A DNA stretch of 64,000 nucleotides from Salinisphaera sp. G21_0 (GCF_017744115.1 NZ_JAGHQW010000026.1:1-64000), one strand, 5' to 3'. Shown: positions 18,953-29,998, counted from the first letter of the stretch. Notes: a model not told the origin generated them from the sequence alone. A program made the numbers and translations.

Positions 18953-19316
18953 GGGTGGCAGTGGGCTGTTTTCTTTCTTCTATCATCCTTCCCCATAGGT
19001 TTCCAGAATATATTCTTCGGTAGGCTGAAAACCGAGAGTACTTATCTTGTTGTCCCATTATGCCCTGACCATCAGGTCGCTGTGAAAATTTGTTTCTTAT
19101 TGAAAACTTGTTTATTGATGTGAGAGGAAGGTATTGTTACGCTTGCCGTCAGGAATTCAGTGATCTGGTCAAAACCCGTTAATAATCCATTGATGCCTGG
19201 TTTCAGGCTGCTCTCTATTAATGGCTCTTTTGACCATCTTTCTTTTTGATAAATAACAAAAAAATAGCCCTGAAAGCAGATATCAAAAAAATATACCAAC
19301 AAATGGAGTCATGGCG
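18953..19316. other. Intergenic region before sdaA
   Basis: About 360 bases. The first part holds the decayed upstream frame described for 18728-18952. The rest is AT-rich and should carry the sdaA promoter, but no clear -35/-10 pair, hairpin or riboswitch is visible. Confidence 0.4.
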
Positions 19317-20690
19317 ATGAGCTTAAGTATTCTCGATTTGTTCAAGATTGGTGTAGGCCCTTCCTCATCCCATACTGTGGGTCCGATGGTAGCCGCCAAC
19401 CGCTTCCTTGACGCCCTGCTCCAACAGGGGCAGCTTGAGAATACCCGTCAAATTCGTATTGAGCTCTATGGTTCCCTGGCCATGACCGGTACAGGCCATG
19501 CCACCGATACTGCCGTGATGCTGGGCCTTATGGGTGAAAAACCGGATCAGCTTGATCCTGACCAGGCTCCGACATTGATCAACGATGTCCGCAGCACCGG
19601 TCAGTTGATACTTGCTGGCCAATATCCGATCCCTTTCGTCGAAGATCAACACCTTCACTTTTTGCATGGCCAATCGCTTGCCAAGCACCCTAACGGTATG
19701 ACGCTGAGAGCCTTCGATGCAGCAGGCCTTGAGCTTTTTCATGACAATTATTACTCCGTGGGCGGAGGCTTCGTACTGAATGAAGAGGAAACCGAACAGA
19801 CGACTTCGGCAACGGACATTCAGATACCCTTTCCGTTCAATAACGCTCAGGACCTTCTGGATATCGGAGACAGAACCGGACTCTCCATCGGTGAAATTGT
19901 CCTGGAGAATGAACAACACCTGGGAAGATCTGACCAGATCCAACCGGCGTTGCTGAATATCTGGCAGGTAATGGATCGCTGCATCAACCGTGGCTGTGAG
20001 CAGACAGGGGTACTTCCCGGCGGCCTGAATGTCAATCGTCGTGCAAACCAGCTGCATCAGGAGCTTTTGAACCGCCCCGAAGACCAGCAGGATCACCTGG
20101 AAGTCATGGACTGGGTCAATCTGTTCGCCATCGCCGTCAATGAAGAGAATGCCGTTGGTGGTCGTGTCGTTACCGCGCCAACCAATGGCGCAGCCGGTGT
20201 TATTCCGGCGGTTCTTGCCTATTACGATCGTTTTGTTCCGGGTAGCACTGAATCAGGTATTGTGACCTTTCTGGCCACCGCGGCAGCCATTGGCATGCTC
20301 TATAAAAAGAACGCCTCAATCTCTGCCGCCGAAGTGGGTTGTCAGGGGGAAATCGGAGTGGCCTGCTCCATGGCCGCAGGCGCTCTGTGCGCTGTAATGG
20401 GCGGCAATAACCGCCAGATTGAAAATGCCGCTGAAATAGGCATGGAGCACAACCTGGGCCTGACCTGTGATCCGATAGCCGGTCTGGTACAGGTTCCCTG
20501 TATTGAGCGCAATACCATGGGCGCTGTCAAGGCCATCAATGCGGCCCGGCTGGCCATGAAAGGTGACGGGCAGCACCGGGTTTCCCTAGATGACGTCATT
20601 GAAACCATGCGCCAGACGGGGCTTGATATGCAGGATAAATACAAAGAGACAGCCACCGGTGGTCTGGCTGTCAATGTCGTGATGTGCTGA
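19317..20690 (+). CDS. sdaA: L-serine ammonia-lyase
   Basis: Converts L-serine to pyruvate and ammonia with a labile 4Fe-4S cluster. The N-terminal half starts with the family motif [17 protein letters not shown]. Three cluster Cys residues are in place, in [14 protein letters not shown] and VPCIERN. The protein is 457 residues from the ATG at 19317, which has GGAG eight bases upstream; the ATG at 19311 is only two bases from it. The gene is followed 123 bases later by gcvP, so serine breakdown and glycine cleavage are side by side. No known glycine riboswitch structure is seen in the gap. Confidence 0.95.
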   Translation: MSLSILDLFKIGVGPSSSHTVGPMVAANRFLDALLQQGQLENTRQIRIELYGSLAMTGTGHATDTAVMLGLMGEKPDQLDPDQAPTLINDVRSTGQLILAGQYPIPFVEDQHLHFLHGQSLAKHPNGMTLRAFDAAGLELFHDNYYSVGGGFVLNEEETEQTTSATDIQIPFPFNNAQDLLDIGDRTGLSIGEIVLENEQHLGRSDQIQPALLNIWQVMDRCINRGCEQTGVLPGGLNVNRRANQLHQELLNRPEDQQDHLEVMDWVNLFAIAVNEENAVGGRVVTAPTNGAAGVIPAVLAYYDRFVPGSTESGIVTFLATAAAIGMLYKKNASISAAEVGCQGEIGVACSMAAGALCAVMGGNNRQIENAAEIGMEHNLGLTCDPIAGLVQVPCIERNTMGAVKAINAARLAMKGDGQHRVSLDDVIETMRQTGLDMQDKYKETATGGLAVNVVMC

Positions 20691-20813
20691 AAACCCGAAC
20701 CGAAAACAACATTTGTCTTTTATTTCCACTGCTGACCTTTGTTTTTAACAACAAATGCGTCAGTTCAAAAAAATTTTATTAAAATAACGTAATAGTGAAA
20801 ACAGGACGACAAC

Positions 20814-23750
20814 ATGGCCGTTGAACACACTTCTACTCTGCCGACACTGGCAGAACTGGAACATAACGATGCCTTTACCCATCGTCACACAGGTTCTGAC
20901 CAGCAGGAGCAGCGGGCCATGCTGGAAAGTCTCGGGCTCAAATCACTGGCAGAGCTGATCAATGAAACCGTTCCGGGCAGTATCCGGTTAAAACGGGAAT
21001 TAGCACTTCCTGCGGGAAAAACAGAGCAGCAGGCCCTTGCCGGGCTCAATGCCCTGGCCCGGCAAAATACAGTGAATAAGTCGTACATTGGCATGGGCTA
21101 TTACAACACCGAAGTGCCCAATGTCATTCTGCGTAATCTGCTGGAAAACCCCGGCTGGTATACCGCCTATACCCCTTATCAGCCAGAAATATCCCAGGGC
21201 CGGTTGGAAATGCTGCTGAACTTCCAGCAGATGGTTATGGACCTTACGGGCATGGAGGTTGCTAATGCCTCCCTTCTGGATGAAGCCACTGCCGCTGCAG
21301 AAGCCATGACTCTCTGTCTGCGCAGCGTGGGACGCAGCAAAGCGGCCTCACAAACATTCTTTGTGGCCGATGACGTGCACCCACAAACCATTGATGTGAT
21401 GAAAACCCGTGCCGACTGGTTAGGCATCAACGTTATCGTTGGTAACCCCCATACCGAACTGGGCAATCACGATGTATTTGGTGTGCAACTTCAGTATCCG
21501 GGCACCTACGGTAACATCACAGATATTGAGAGCATTGCCGCCATGGCCCGACAACAGGGTGCCATGGTTTCAGTAGCCACTGATCTGCTGGCCCTCACCT
21601 TATTGAAATCCCCCGGGGAGCTTGGCGCTGACATTGTCCTGGGTAACAGCCAGCGCTTTGGCGTACCCATGGGCTTTGGCGGCCCCCATGCAGCCTTTTT
21701 TGCCACCACCGGTAAACTGAAACGCTCAATCCCCGGCCGGGTTATCGGGGTATCCAAAGACAGCCGTGGCAATACCGCCCTGCGTATGGCCATGCAGACC
21801 CGTGAACAACATATTCGCCGGGAAAAAGCCACCTCCAACATCTGTACTGCCCAGGCTCTGTTGGCCAACATGGCGGCCGCTTATGGGGTCTACCACGGTC
21901 CGGAAGGGTTAAAAACCATTGCCGAACGCGTACACCGCCTGACCCGAATCCTTCATCATGGTCTCACTGAAATGGGTTTCCAGTGCAACCAAACCTTCTT
22001 TGATACCCTGACCTTCAAGGTAGGCAGTGAGCAGGAAACCATTATCCAGCGGGCGCTTAAATATGGTTGTAACCTGCGCCGTATTGGTTCTGACCGCCTG
22101 GGTGTCAGCCTTGATGAAACCACCCGCTCTGAAGACATTATTGAACTGTTCAATATCTTTATGGGTGAAGGCAAAGAGCTGAATATTGCCTCCATTGACC
22201 GCCAGATCTCGGCCAATAACAGTCAGCTGTCTCATACCCGGAGCACCATCGGACTCTCACCGGAACTGCGACGTTCAGACAGCATCCTGAGTCACCCGGT
22301 ATTCAACAGCCATCATTCAGAAACCGATATGATGCGTTACCTGAAGCGGCTGGAAAACAAGGATTACTCACTGGTTCATGGCATGATTCCACTGGGCTCA
22401 TGCACCATGAAGCTCAATGCTGCGGCAGAAATGCTGCCGGTTTCCTGGCCTGAATTTTCCAGCATCCACCCTTTCACGCCCAAAGACCAGATTCCGGGTT
22501 ACCTGACCATGATCCGGCAACTGGAGCAGGCTCTGGTAGAGATTACCGGTTATGACGCCATTTCCATGCAGCCAAACTCCGGAGCCCAGGGGGAATATAC
22601 GGGCCTTCTGGCTATCCGTAATTATCAGCGGGCAAACCGACAGGAGCACCGCGATGTTTGCCTGATCCCCTCTTCCGCTCACGGCACCAATCCCGCTTCA
22701 GCGGCGATGCTCGGCATGAAAATTGTCATTGTCGCCTGTGATGATAGCGGTAACGTGGATGTCAATGACCTGAGGGCCAAAGCAGAAGAGTACAGTGACC
22801 GCCTCTCTGCCCTGATGGTCACCTACCCTTCCACCCACGGGGTATACGAAGAAGAGATCCGCACCATCTGCCAGATCATTCATGATCATGGCGGCCAGGT
22901 TTATATGGATGGTGCCAATATGAACGCCATGGTCGGTGTCTCCCGTCCCGGCGATATCGGCTCCGATGTCTCCCATCTCAATCTACACAAGACCTTTGCC
23001 ATTCCCCACGGTGGCGGCGGTCCGGGTATGGGACCCATTGGTGTCAAGAGCCATCTGGCACCTTACCTGCCCAACCATTCTATAAGCCCGGTCGAAGGCC
23101 ATAATGAAGGCATTGGTGCCGTATCTGCTGCGCCTTACGGCAGCTCATCCATACTGCCCATCAGCTGGATGTACATCACCATGCTGGGCAGCCGGGGTCT
23201 ACGGGAGTCGACAGAGCTGGCCATCCTGCATGCCAACTACATGGCAAAACGGCTGGGTGATCATTACCCGATTCTCTATCAGGGCAGAAACAACCACGTT
23301 GCCCACGAATGCATCATTGATATTCGCCCGATCAAAGAAGCCTGCGGTATTACCGAGGAAGATATTGCCAAACGCCTGATGGATTATGGTTTCCACGCTC
23401 CGACCATGTCTTTCCCCGTGGCCGGAACCCTGATGATTGAGCCAACGGAGTCTGAATCCAGGGAGGAAATAGACCGCTTTATTGATGCAATGATCTCAAT
23501 CAGGACGGAAATTGATCAGGTCGCCAACGGCACATGGCCAAAGGACAACAACCCCCTGGTCAACGCCCCCCACACCATGGCAGACCTGGCAGACGATGAA
23601 TGGCAGCGCCCATACAGCAGGAAGATCGCGGCATTTCCGTCACCTGCCGCTCATAAGGCGAAATACTGGCCCACGGCCAATCGCATCGACAACGTGTTTG
23701 GCGACCGCAATTTTATCTGTTCATGCCCCGGCATTGATAATTATCAATAA
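20814..23750 (+). CDS. gcvP: Glycine dehydrogenase (decarboxylating), P protein
   Basis: The 978-residue, full-length P protein of the glycine cleavage system. It decarboxylates glycine with PLP and passes the aminomethyl group to lipoyl-GcvH. Both tandem halves of the fold are present: the N-terminal half with [36 protein letters not shown]-type sequence and the C-terminal half with [10 protein letters not shown] and the PLP lysine at residue 726 in [29 protein letters not shown] precedes the ATG. No gcvH is present, and gcvT is about 10 kb away at 33383, so the gcv genes are dispersed rather than in one operon. Confidence 0.97.
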   Translation: MAVEHTSTLPTLAELEHNDAFTHRHTGSDQQEQRAMLESLGLKSLAELINETVPGSIRLKRELALPAGKTEQQALAGLNALARQNTVNKSYIGMGYYNTEVPNVILRNLLENPGWYTAYTPYQPEISQGRLEMLLNFQQMVMDLTGMEVANASLLDEATAAAEAMTLCLRSVGRSKAASQTFFVADDVHPQTIDVMKTRADWLGINVIVGNPHTELGNHDVFGVQLQYPGTYGNITDIESIAAMARQQGAMVSVATDLLALTLLKSPGELGADIVLGNSQRFGVPMGFGGPHAAFFATTGKLKRSIPGRVIGVSKDSRGNTALRMAMQTREQHIRREKATSNICTAQALLANMAAAYGVYHGPEGLKTIAERVHRLTRILHHGLTEMGFQCNQTFFDTLTFKVGSEQETIIQRALKYGCNLRRIGSDRLGVSLDETTRSEDIIELFNIFMGEGKELNIASIDRQISANNSQLSHTRSTIGLSPELRRSDSILSHPVFNSHHSETDMMRYLKRLENKDYSLVHGMIPLGSCTMKLNAAAEMLPVSWPEFSSIHPFTPKDQIPGYLTMIRQLEQALVEITGYDAISMQPNSGAQGEYTGLLAIRNYQRANRQEHRDVCLIPSSAHGTNPASAAMLGMKIVIVACDDSGNVDVNDLRAKAEEYSDRLSALMVTYPSTHGVYEEEIRTICQIIHDHGGQVYMDGANMNAMVGVSRPGDIGSDVSHLNLHKTFAIPHGGGGPGMGPIGVKSHLAPYLPNHSISPVEGHNEGIGAVSAAPYGSSSILPISWMYITMLGSRGLRESTELAILHANYMAKRLGDHYPILYQGRNNHVAHECIIDIRPIKEACGITEEDIAKRLMDYGFHAPTMSFPVAGTLMIEPTESESREEIDRFIDAMISIRTEIDQVANGTWPKDNNPLVNAPHTMADLADDEWQRPYSRKIAAFPSPAAHKAKYWPTANRIDNVFGDRNFICSCPGIDNYQ

Positions 23751-23879
23751 GAATCACCAGGAGTGTCTGTCTTCTGAAGTTGCCGGGAAATATTTCGGCA
23801 GGAAAGATTCGTCCATCGAACTTCCTGCCTCATAAGATCACCACCGGTGTGATCGTGTAGAATACGAAGGATGGTATTA

Positions 23880-23928
23880 ATGGCTCGTTACTATAGAGGC
23901 GAAATATCAGAATTATTTCAGGACAATT
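23880..23928 (+). repeat. Dispersed repeat, copy 2
   Basis: Matches 74-120. Here the ATG opens a frame reading MARYYRGEISELFQDNF and running about 33 codons, which suggests the start of a transposase-type gene whose remainder is lost. It lies between gcvP and a small gene of unknown function, directly against the 3' end of the latter. Confidence 0.5.
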
Positions 23929-23931
23929 TCT

Positions 23932-24276
23932 TTATACTATTATCCCTTGCAGTGCTTCTTCAGCGTACTCGTTATTGCTGAAATAACCTGATTGAGCTGT
24001 GACTAATAATTGTGCAGCAGCATGAGCGATGAAAGGCCTTAAAGGTGTTGCAATTTTTGCAGCACGATCTGCAAATGTTTTGGATGTGCCAGTTACAGCT
24101 GCTTTATTTTCCAAATCTACAATTTTACTGACATTTTCGGGTGTTAGTTTCATTTGCAGCAATGTTGGATTTCCTTTTTTCTTATCATATACATTCAAGA
24201 TATTTTCAGAACATCCTGTCGTAACCGAAAAAGTTTGCATAGCTGCTGACACTAAATCCCCAGTTGTTGGCTTCAT
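23932..24276 (-). CDS. Hypothetical protein, Ala/Thr-rich
   Basis: A 114-residue protein with no recognised domain. It has a strong ribosome-binding site (AAGGAGG, 8 bases before the ATG), so it is probably translated. It is mostly predicted helix, with TFADRAAKIA and FIAHAAAQLLVTAQSG segments that are amphipathic, and one Cys. No signal peptide. The gene is AT-rich compared with gcvP and the exonuclease gene on either side and lies beside a transposon-like repeat. An effector-like or accessory role is possible but has no direct support. Confidence 0.5.
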   Translation of the reverse strand: MKPTTGDLVSAAMQTFSVTTGCSENILNVYDKKKGNPTLLQMKLTPENVSKIVDLENKAAVTGTSKTFADRAAKIATPLRPFIAHAAAQLLVTAQSGYFSNNEYAEEALQGIIV

Positions 24277-24669
24277 CGTACACTACCTCCTTGTGTACTT
24301 ATTCATTATTTATAAATATATATTCAATTTAAATAAATTATTATTAGACATAAGTCTAAATTAATGGACGCATAGCTAATGATCACCTGGCCCAACCCAG
24401 CCTACAGTCCACATTAAGTGGGTAACCTTACCCGGCTTGCGGGTCAGTATTGCTGGTTTTAGCGAATAGTTATGTTGAAACTCTGAAATATCGTTTTATC
24501 CCTTGCAGGACAGGAGATTTGACGATTTTGCCCATTCACCCACTGGGCGAGTATGTGGACTCGGATGAGCACACACTCCTGCAAGGGATTTCATCGACTT
24601 TATCGAGTTCAGCTGCGGAATATAGGATAAACCCCGGGCGGCCTCCCTTTGAGACTATTAACCAACAAA
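24277..24669. other. Intergenic region with inverted repeat
   Basis: About 390 bases without a convincing gene. TTAGAC-ATAA-GTCTAA at 24344-24359 is a short palindrome upstream of the minus-strand gene. ATCCCTTGCAGGA at 24498-24510 has its exact inverted copy at 24577-24589, enclosing 66 bases, which looks like another small mobile or structured element. Confidence 0.45.
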
Positions 24670-25419
24670 CTATTGCCAGATCTCGCCCAGTAAGGTGTCC
24701 GGGGGGAAGTGCCACGCCAATTGCGCCTGCAGCAGCTCGGCGGTGGCCAGGGCATCGGTCAGTGCGTGGTGAGGCTGGTAGGCTGGCAAGCCATAACGCT
24801 CACGGGAGCGCCCCAGTCTGACCGATCCCGGCCTTTTGCCCCGCAGGCGGTTAAGCCAGCCTCTGCATGCGCGGTGCTGAATGGCAGCCTCAATATCCAG
24901 GGTATCAACGACGGGGAAGATAATGCCTTCACCCAGGCGTTCACGCAACGCCCGGTCCATAAACTCACGTTCAATCTGCTTGTAGTGAACCACCACGATT
25001 TTTCCGGCCAGGGCGTTAAGCACCTGGTCCAGCACCACCTCCAGATCCGGTGCCTGCTCCAGATCCGAGTGAGTGATGCCATGAATGACAACCGATTCCT
25101 TATTCAGGGGTCGGTTGGGGTTAACGATCCAGTGCGCTGAACCTTTGCACTGGATACGCTGCCGGGTAAAGGGTACCAGACCAATGCTGATGATCTCGTC
25201 CTCGTCGGGGTTCAGACCGGTGGTTTCAAAGTCAAGTGCCACGAATGGCACCTGACTCACCGATGTTTCCGGCGCTGCAGGCAACACCCGGTAAAACCGT
25301 TTAAGCCGGGCGTCCTGAGCTTCAAGTGCCAATTCAGCAAACCGCTCTGACCAGTTGGGGGTATCACGGGTGTCGAACAGCAGCTCACTATGGGGTTCGG
25401 CTCTCAGCAGGGAGATCAT
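24670..25419 (-). CDS. DnaQ-like 3'-5' exonuclease
   Basis: A 249-residue DEDD-type exonuclease of the DNA polymerase III epsilon superfamily. The three motifs are visible: Exo I DFETTGLNP near residue 63, Exo II in VVVHYKQIEREFM near 143, and Exo III HALTDALATAELL near 218. The first 50 residues form an extra N-terminal helical region not in DnaQ. Its start overlaps the stop of the upstream cNMP/CBS/DUF294 gene by four bases, so the two are co-translated, an arrangement common in gammaproteobacteria. The substrate is unknown; a nucleotide or RNA role is as likely as proofreading. Confidence 0.85.
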   Translation of the reverse strand: MISLLRAEPHSELLFDTRDTPNWSERFAELALEAQDARLKRFYRVLPAAPETSVSQVPFVALDFETTGLNPDEDEIISIGLVPFTRQRIQCKGSAHWIVNPNRPLNKESVVIHGITHSDLEQAPDLEVVLDQVLNALAGKIVVVHYKQIEREFMDRALRERLGEGIIFPVVDTLDIEAAIQHRACRGWLNRLRGKRPGSVRLGRSRERYGLPAYQPHHALTDALATAELLQAQLAWHFPPDTLLGEIWQ

Positions 25420-27293
25420 GAGTGACTCCTTTGATAGCGGAACTTAATAAAGCTTTGCGCGTTACTGAGGATCTGGAACGCAGCCTTGAGGTTACGGCGC
25501 TCGAAATCCGACATATTTTCCGGCTCAACACTGTTGTCCGGTTGTTCGCCCTGCTCCACATCCAGAGCCTGGTGGCGGATTCGCACCATATAGATCAGTT
25601 CCATGGCATCACGCAGATCCTGTGCCCGACCCTTGGGCAGAATGCCGGCAGCAATGATGTCATCCAGACGCTCAAAGGAGTTTTTCGCCAGTGAGCCAAC
25701 GGCCATCGCGTGCACCCGCACTAGGTCCGCCAGAGGAGCGGTACCACGCCGCTTGAGGTTGATAGAGTTGCGGTGGCGACCATCCTGCTCCATCACAAAG
25801 TCCTTGAAAAAGCCCAGGGGCGGCGTACGGTTGATCGCGTTATGAGCCATGCAGGCCAGGAAACGGTTGTTGCGACGGGCACGACGCACTACAAAGCCCT
25901 GCAGTTGCTCCGCCCATTTCAGGCGGCCATAAACCCCTTCGATGTCGAAGAAGATGGAGGAATGGAGCAGAGTTTCCGGGTTGGGTTGATCAATCCATTG
26001 GGCAAAGCACTCCTCCCACTGAGTATGGGTCATGCGCCATTGCGGATTGGACGCCATAATGCCGCCGCTGCAGTAGCTGTAGCCACAGGCGTTGAGGCCA
26101 TCGCAAATGATGTCGGCCAAGCGTTTAAAGTACTCACCGTGTTCCGCTTCATCATAACTATCATCCAGAATCAGGGCGTTGTCCTGATCAGTCACGATCA
26201 GCTGCTCATCACGGGCCATTGAACCCATCGCCAGCAGACAATAGGGAACAGGCGGTGCCCCCAGCTCCTCTTCGGCAATTTCCGCCAGTCGCTGTTTAAA
26301 GCTGCGGCCAATCACCGACATGGCACTGCCCACCATATGAGCATTAGCATCTTCATCCACCATACGGACAAAGCAATCTTTTACCTGTCTGGAAACGGCT
26401 TTCAACTCATCGACGGTATGGCAGGTAAAGATTGAGTGGACCAGCAACAGGCTGTTTTGGGATTCGTAGCGGACGATGTCGGTCATACCGATGATGCCGA
26501 TGACGTTTCTGTCCTTCCGAATTGGCAGATGATGCAGGTTGTAGCGCAACATCATCAACATGGCTTCAAACACGTAGGTGTTGTAATCCACGGTCACCAC
26601 ATCGGTACTCATCACCTCGGCAACGGTGGTGTCCGTATTCAGACCGGCAGCCAGCACCCGCACACATAAGTCACGCTCGGTCACGATACCGAGCAGGGTA
26701 TCTGCCTCATCCTTCGATTCATCCTGTTGGTTCACCACCAATAGCGATGTGACGTTCTCGTCATCCATCAACCGGGCTGCCGCCTGGATAGTCGTATCCA
26801 CAGAGACGGTCACCGGCTCCCGGGCAATGAGTTTACGGGCTTTTACGGTGGTCAGGTTATTGCCTTTGGCGCGGTTCGAGATAGCATTGCGCAGCTGGTT
26901 GCCGTCATGCAACTCCATAAAATCGGCAAAGTGATCAAACTCATCACAGAGGCTTTTGAACAGGGCATCGGGAATGCAGTAGACCAGGGTGTCTTCAATG
27001 GCCCTGGCTGGCATCCTTACCTTGTTGTTCATCAACAGCCCTTTCTGACCAAACACTGCGCCGCTGTCCAGACGGTTGTACAGCTCACCTTTGCGCAGGT
27101 AGATCTCCACAACGCCACTGCGGATCAGGTAGAGGTCCCGAATACTATCCCCCTGATTGAGGATCATGCTGTCAGCCCGATAGTAAGCCACCTCAATATT
27201 CAGGGTGATTTCTTTGAGCTTCTCTTCTGGTAACTCGTCAAAGGGCGGGTACTGCGAGATAAAGTTGAGTACTTCCAGCTGTTCCGCTTCCAT
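25416..27293 (-). CDS. cNMP-binding/CBS/DUF294 nucleotidyltransferase-like protein
   Basis: About 625 residues. In order: a cyclic-nucleotide-binding domain (with DLYLIRSGVVEIYLRKGEL and AVFGQKGLL), a CBS-domain pair (TSLLVVNQ ... GIVTERDLCVRVL, then HHLPIRKDRNVIGIIGMTDI), a DUF294 nucleotidyltransferase domain with the metal motif GSMARDEQLIVTDQDNALIL, and the DUF294 C-terminal helical domain. The layout matches a conserved signal-transduction protein often next to a DnaQ-like exonuclease and acetate or osmolyte transporters. The start at ATG 27293 is likely; a GTG at 27335 would add 14 residues. It probably senses a nucleotide and modifies a partner; neither is known. Confidence 0.85.
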   Translation of the reverse strand: MEAEQLEVLNFISQYPPFDELPEEKLKEITLNIEVAYYRADSMILNQGDSIRDLYLIRSGVVEIYLRKGELYNRLDSGAVFGQKGLLMNNKVRMPARAIEDTLVYCIPDALFKSLCDEFDHFADFMELHDGNQLRNAISNRAKGNNLTTVKARKLIAREPVTVSVDTTIQAAARLMDDENVTSLLVVNQQDESKDEADTLLGIVTERDLCVRVLAAGLNTDTTVAEVMSTDVVTVDYNTYVFEAMLMMLRYNLHHLPIRKDRNVIGIIGMTDIVRYESQNSLLLVHSIFTCHTVDELKAVSRQVKDCFVRMVDEDANAHMVGSAMSVIGRSFKQRLAEIAEEELGAPPVPYCLLAMGSMARDEQLIVTDQDNALILDDSYDEAEHGEYFKRLADIICDGLNACGYSYCSGGIMASNPQWRMTHTQWEECFAQWIDQPNPETLLHSSIFFDIEGVYGRLKWAEQLQGFVVRRARRNNRFLACMAHNAINRTPPLGFFKDFVMEQDGRHRNSINLKRRGTAPLADLVRVHAMAVGSLAKNSFERLDDIIAAGILPKGRAQDLRDAMELIYMVRIRHQALDVEQGEQPDNSVEPENMSDFERRNLKAAFQILSNAQSFIKFRYQRSHS

Positions 27294-27405
27294 CTTCGAT
27301 TCCGGCAAGTATGAGGTTGATCGGGTAGCTACCACCGTGCCCTGTATTAAGCCACCCTTTTCTGGCCAGTACTGTGGGCTTAGGGAACGGGAATGGTAAA
27401 CATCT

Positions 27406-27440
27406 AAAAAAAGGGGCTCATAGCCCCCTTTTTTCTTTTT
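27406..27440. terminator. Bidirectional terminator after BCCT gene
   Basis: AAAAAAAGGGGCT, a short loop and AGCCCCC followed by a long T run form a typical rho-independent hairpin with A and T runs on both sides. It ends the BCCT gene on the minus strand. Confidence 0.85.
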
Positions 27441-27452
27441 TCAGCGCGGGGC

Positions 27453-29123
27453 TTATTTGGTCGAAAACGCCAGTGCGCCGGGCTTGTTGGCCGGTTTTCT
27501 CGGCTCGCTGACCAGGCCCTTCAGCAGTGAGAAAGTTGCCAGTAGCAGGACCACGGTAAAGGGCAAACCGGTGGTGACCGCCATGGCCTGTGCCGCAGCC
27601 AGGCCACCACCCAACATCAGGGCAATCGCCACCAGGCCCGCGAAGCTACACCAGAAAATGCGCTGCGCCATAGGCGCGTCCACTTTACCGCCGGCGGCGA
27701 TGGTGTCGATGACCAAAGAGCCGGAGTCTGCTGAGGTAATAAAGAACACCACCACCAGGATGATACCCACCACTGAGGTGATCTCAGCCAGCGGCATCAC
27801 GTCCAGCATGGCGAACAGCTTCAGCGGCAGTTCCGCGTTAAAGACCGCCTGGTAGCCATCGTTAACGTATTGGCTCATGGCGGTACCGCCAAACGCCGTC
27901 ATCCACAGCACACACACCGTTGACGGAATCAGGATCACGCAGGTGATGAACTCACGCACGGTACGGCCACGGGAAACACGGGCGATAAACATACCCACGA
28001 ACGGTGACCAGGAGATCCACCAGGACCAGTAGAAGGCAGTCCAGCCCTGGGAAAAGTTCGCGTCCTCACGACCAAACGGCATCGACAGCGCTGGCAGATA
28101 CCCCAGGTACGACAGGATATTGTCGAAGAAGCCCCCCATAATGGCGGCAGTAGGGCCCACAACAATAACGAACACCAGCAGCAAAGCGGCCAGCCCCATG
28201 TTGATCTCTGACAGACGCTTCACGCCACCGTCCAGACCCGCCACAACAGAGATCAGTGCCAGAGCGGTAATCGCCAGGATCAGCATCACCTGGGTACTGT
28301 TGTTCAGCGGGATATCGAACAGGAAGTTCAGACCGGTCATCGCCTGAGAGGCTCCATACCCCAGCGAGGTTGCCAGACCGAAGACGGTGGCAACGACAGC
28401 CAGAATGTCGATGACATGACCTGTCCATCCCCAGATACGCTCACCGAAAAGTGGGTAGAAGATGGAACGCATCGTCAGGGGCAGACCTTTGTTAAAAGAG
28501 AAGATGGCCAAACCCAATGCCAGCAGCGCATAGATGGACCAGGGGTGCAATGCCCAGTGGTAAATGGTGGCAGCCATGCCCAGCGCCTGAGCACCTGCGT
28601 TATCACCCTCTGCACCATTGAGCGGTGCCCAGTCAGTACGTACGCCATTTTCAACGGTGACACCGCCCAGGGAGGAGCTGAAGTGAGACATCGGCTCGGA
28701 CACACCGAAGAACACCAGACCAATACCCATACCAGCGGCAAACAGCATCGCCAGCCAGCCTGCATAGCTGTAGTCCGGTTCAGCTTCGGTGCCACCAATA
28801 CGTACCCGTCCAAGTGGCGTCACGATCAGCGCCAGGCAGACCAGTACGAAAATATTGCTGGCGGACAAAAAGAACCAGTCCATATTCGACGTCAACCATC
28901 CACGCAGGCCTTCAAAGAAAGGCTCAACACTGTTCCGGAAGGCCAGTGTCAATACGACGAACATGACGATCGACAGACCTGAAATCGCAAAGACCCGGTT
29001 ATGGATATCCAAACCCAGTGGCCCCACTTTAAGGGCAATATTATCCTGGCCAATTTGATAGTCTGTATCAATCGCCTTGACCTTACCGTCAGGGCGCTGA
29101 ATACCACCGTTATTTTCGCTCAC
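27453..29123 (-). CDS. BCCT family betaine/choline/carnitine transporter
   Basis: A 556-residue membrane protein with about 12 helices. Family signatures include GMGIGLVFFGVSEPMSHF, YHWALHPWSIYA and the tryptophan-rich WWISWSPFVGMFIARVSRGRT. It would import a quaternary-ammonium compatible solute, such as glycine betaine, with Na+ or H+; the precise substrate is not readable. An N-terminal hydrophilic tail of about 35 residues is present, and the C-terminal tail is short. It ends at a strong terminator and lies close to the ectoine genes, forming an osmoprotection neighbourhood. Confidence 0.93.
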   Translation of the reverse strand: MSENNGGIQRPDGKVKAIDTDYQIGQDNIALKVGPLGLDIHNRVFAISGLSIVMFVVLTLAFRNSVEPFFEGLRGWLTSNMDWFFLSASNIFVLVCLALIVTPLGRVRIGGTEAEPDYSYAGWLAMLFAAGMGIGLVFFGVSEPMSHFSSSLGGVTVENGVRTDWAPLNGAEGDNAGAQALGMAATIYHWALHPWSIYALLALGLAIFSFNKGLPLTMRSIFYPLFGERIWGWTGHVIDILAVVATVFGLATSLGYGASQAMTGLNFLFDIPLNNSTQVMLILAITALALISVVAGLDGGVKRLSEINMGLAALLLVFVIVVGPTAAIMGGFFDNILSYLGYLPALSMPFGREDANFSQGWTAFYWSWWISWSPFVGMFIARVSRGRTVREFITCVILIPSTVCVLWMTAFGGTAMSQYVNDGYQAVFNAELPLKLFAMLDVMPLAEITSVVGIILVVVFFITSADSGSLVIDTIAAGGKVDAPMAQRIFWCSFAGLVAIALMLGGGLAAAQAMAVTTGLPFTVVLLLATFSLLKGLVSEPRKPANKPGALAFSTK

Positions 29124-29634
29124 ATCATATTCCTCAAGATGCGGCCTTAAGCAAACGGTTGGAGAACGCTGTCAATTGGTCGTGCACTGTCTCAAAGCCC
29201 AGCACCTTTGATGATGGGCAGAAAAACGGACACCTTGTGGGATAAACAAGGGGGGTGAAAAATCAACCAAACAGACGATACTTCGTGCTTAGACTGGCAT
29301 TCAGTTCAGTACCCGTTATGATCTGAACTGAGCGCATAGCCTTACCGCTTACACAGTCGCAATTATTATTACTTAAACCAGAGTCACCCGGCATTACAGG
29401 AAAACCTGAGTAAAACCATATCCTTACATTCGGATTATCTACTATAAAGCCTGCTTGATACAACATGAAATAAATATGACGGCAAGTTGGGGCAGGAAAA
29501 ATGAGATAAGAGGCCTTTGGTTAACTTCATATCAAACCCTCTTGAGGTTAACCACGGATCTTAGGGTAGACATTAAGCGCCTACTCCTCTCTTCGGCAAG
29601 TTAAAGATGGAACCACGAATAACAGGATATAACC
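29124..29634. other. Intergenic region, BCCT to ask remnant
   Basis: About 510 bases. A minus-strand frame at 29263-29466 lacks a ribosome-binding site and family resemblance and is not accepted as a gene. TGGTTAACTTC at 29518-29528 has an inverted near-copy at 29544-29554, forming a small hairpin close to the end of the ectoine operon that may act as its terminator. Confidence 0.4.
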
Positions 29635-29808
29635 TCAAGCAGCAATATATCGTCGAATAACGGAACCGTGATTTTCATTTTCCACAAGGTTTCGGTGCAA
29701 TGCCCGGATCGCCTTCTCATAGTCCGATTCAGCAACAATACACTGCATTTCAACCTGTCGTATGGTCTGATGCATTGCCATACCGATTTTCTCTACTGTA
29801 TGCGCCAT
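29635..29808 (-). pseudogene. ask_ect: Ectoine-type aspartokinase, internal deletion
   Basis: A 57-residue frame that joins the very start of the ectoine-operon aspartokinase (MAHTVEKIG) directly to its C-terminal regulatory end (MAMHQTIRQVEMQCIV ... DYEKAIRALHRNLVE). About 400 codons, the whole kinase domain, are missing and the junction stays in frame. Both ends lie in a short ATCGGT-type sequence, so recombination between small direct repeats is likely. It sits in the usual ectABC-ask position, on the same strand. It cannot make aspartyl phosphate; another aspartokinase in the genome must feed ectoine synthesis. Confidence 0.8.
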
Positions 29809-29998
29809 TGTTCTGTTGATCAGATAAGTTGAATATTTTGCCCGGAGCAGACAAATTCTGGCCGGGGTGGGGGGTACCACAAATGGCCCCCGCCCGGTTG
29901 TCAATATGGTGGTCGACAAAGAAAAAGTTGCTCCCCCGAGAAGGCATGATATTGCTGCTTCAGGGACGTGAAGTAATGCATCTGCAAACGTGGTTAAA

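Noticed and set aside
20691-20813. Glycine riboswitch between sdaA and gcvP
   Set aside because: The gap is AT-rich and shows none of the conserved aptamer stems; the region before gcvT also lacks them.
24450-24821. 123-codon plus-strand frame
   Set aside because: Half lies in an inverted-repeat region and half is antisense to the exonuclease gene; no start signal.
29263-29466. 67-codon minus-strand frame upstream of the ectoine remnant
   Set aside because: No ribosome-binding site, no family resemblance and ordinary intergenic composition.
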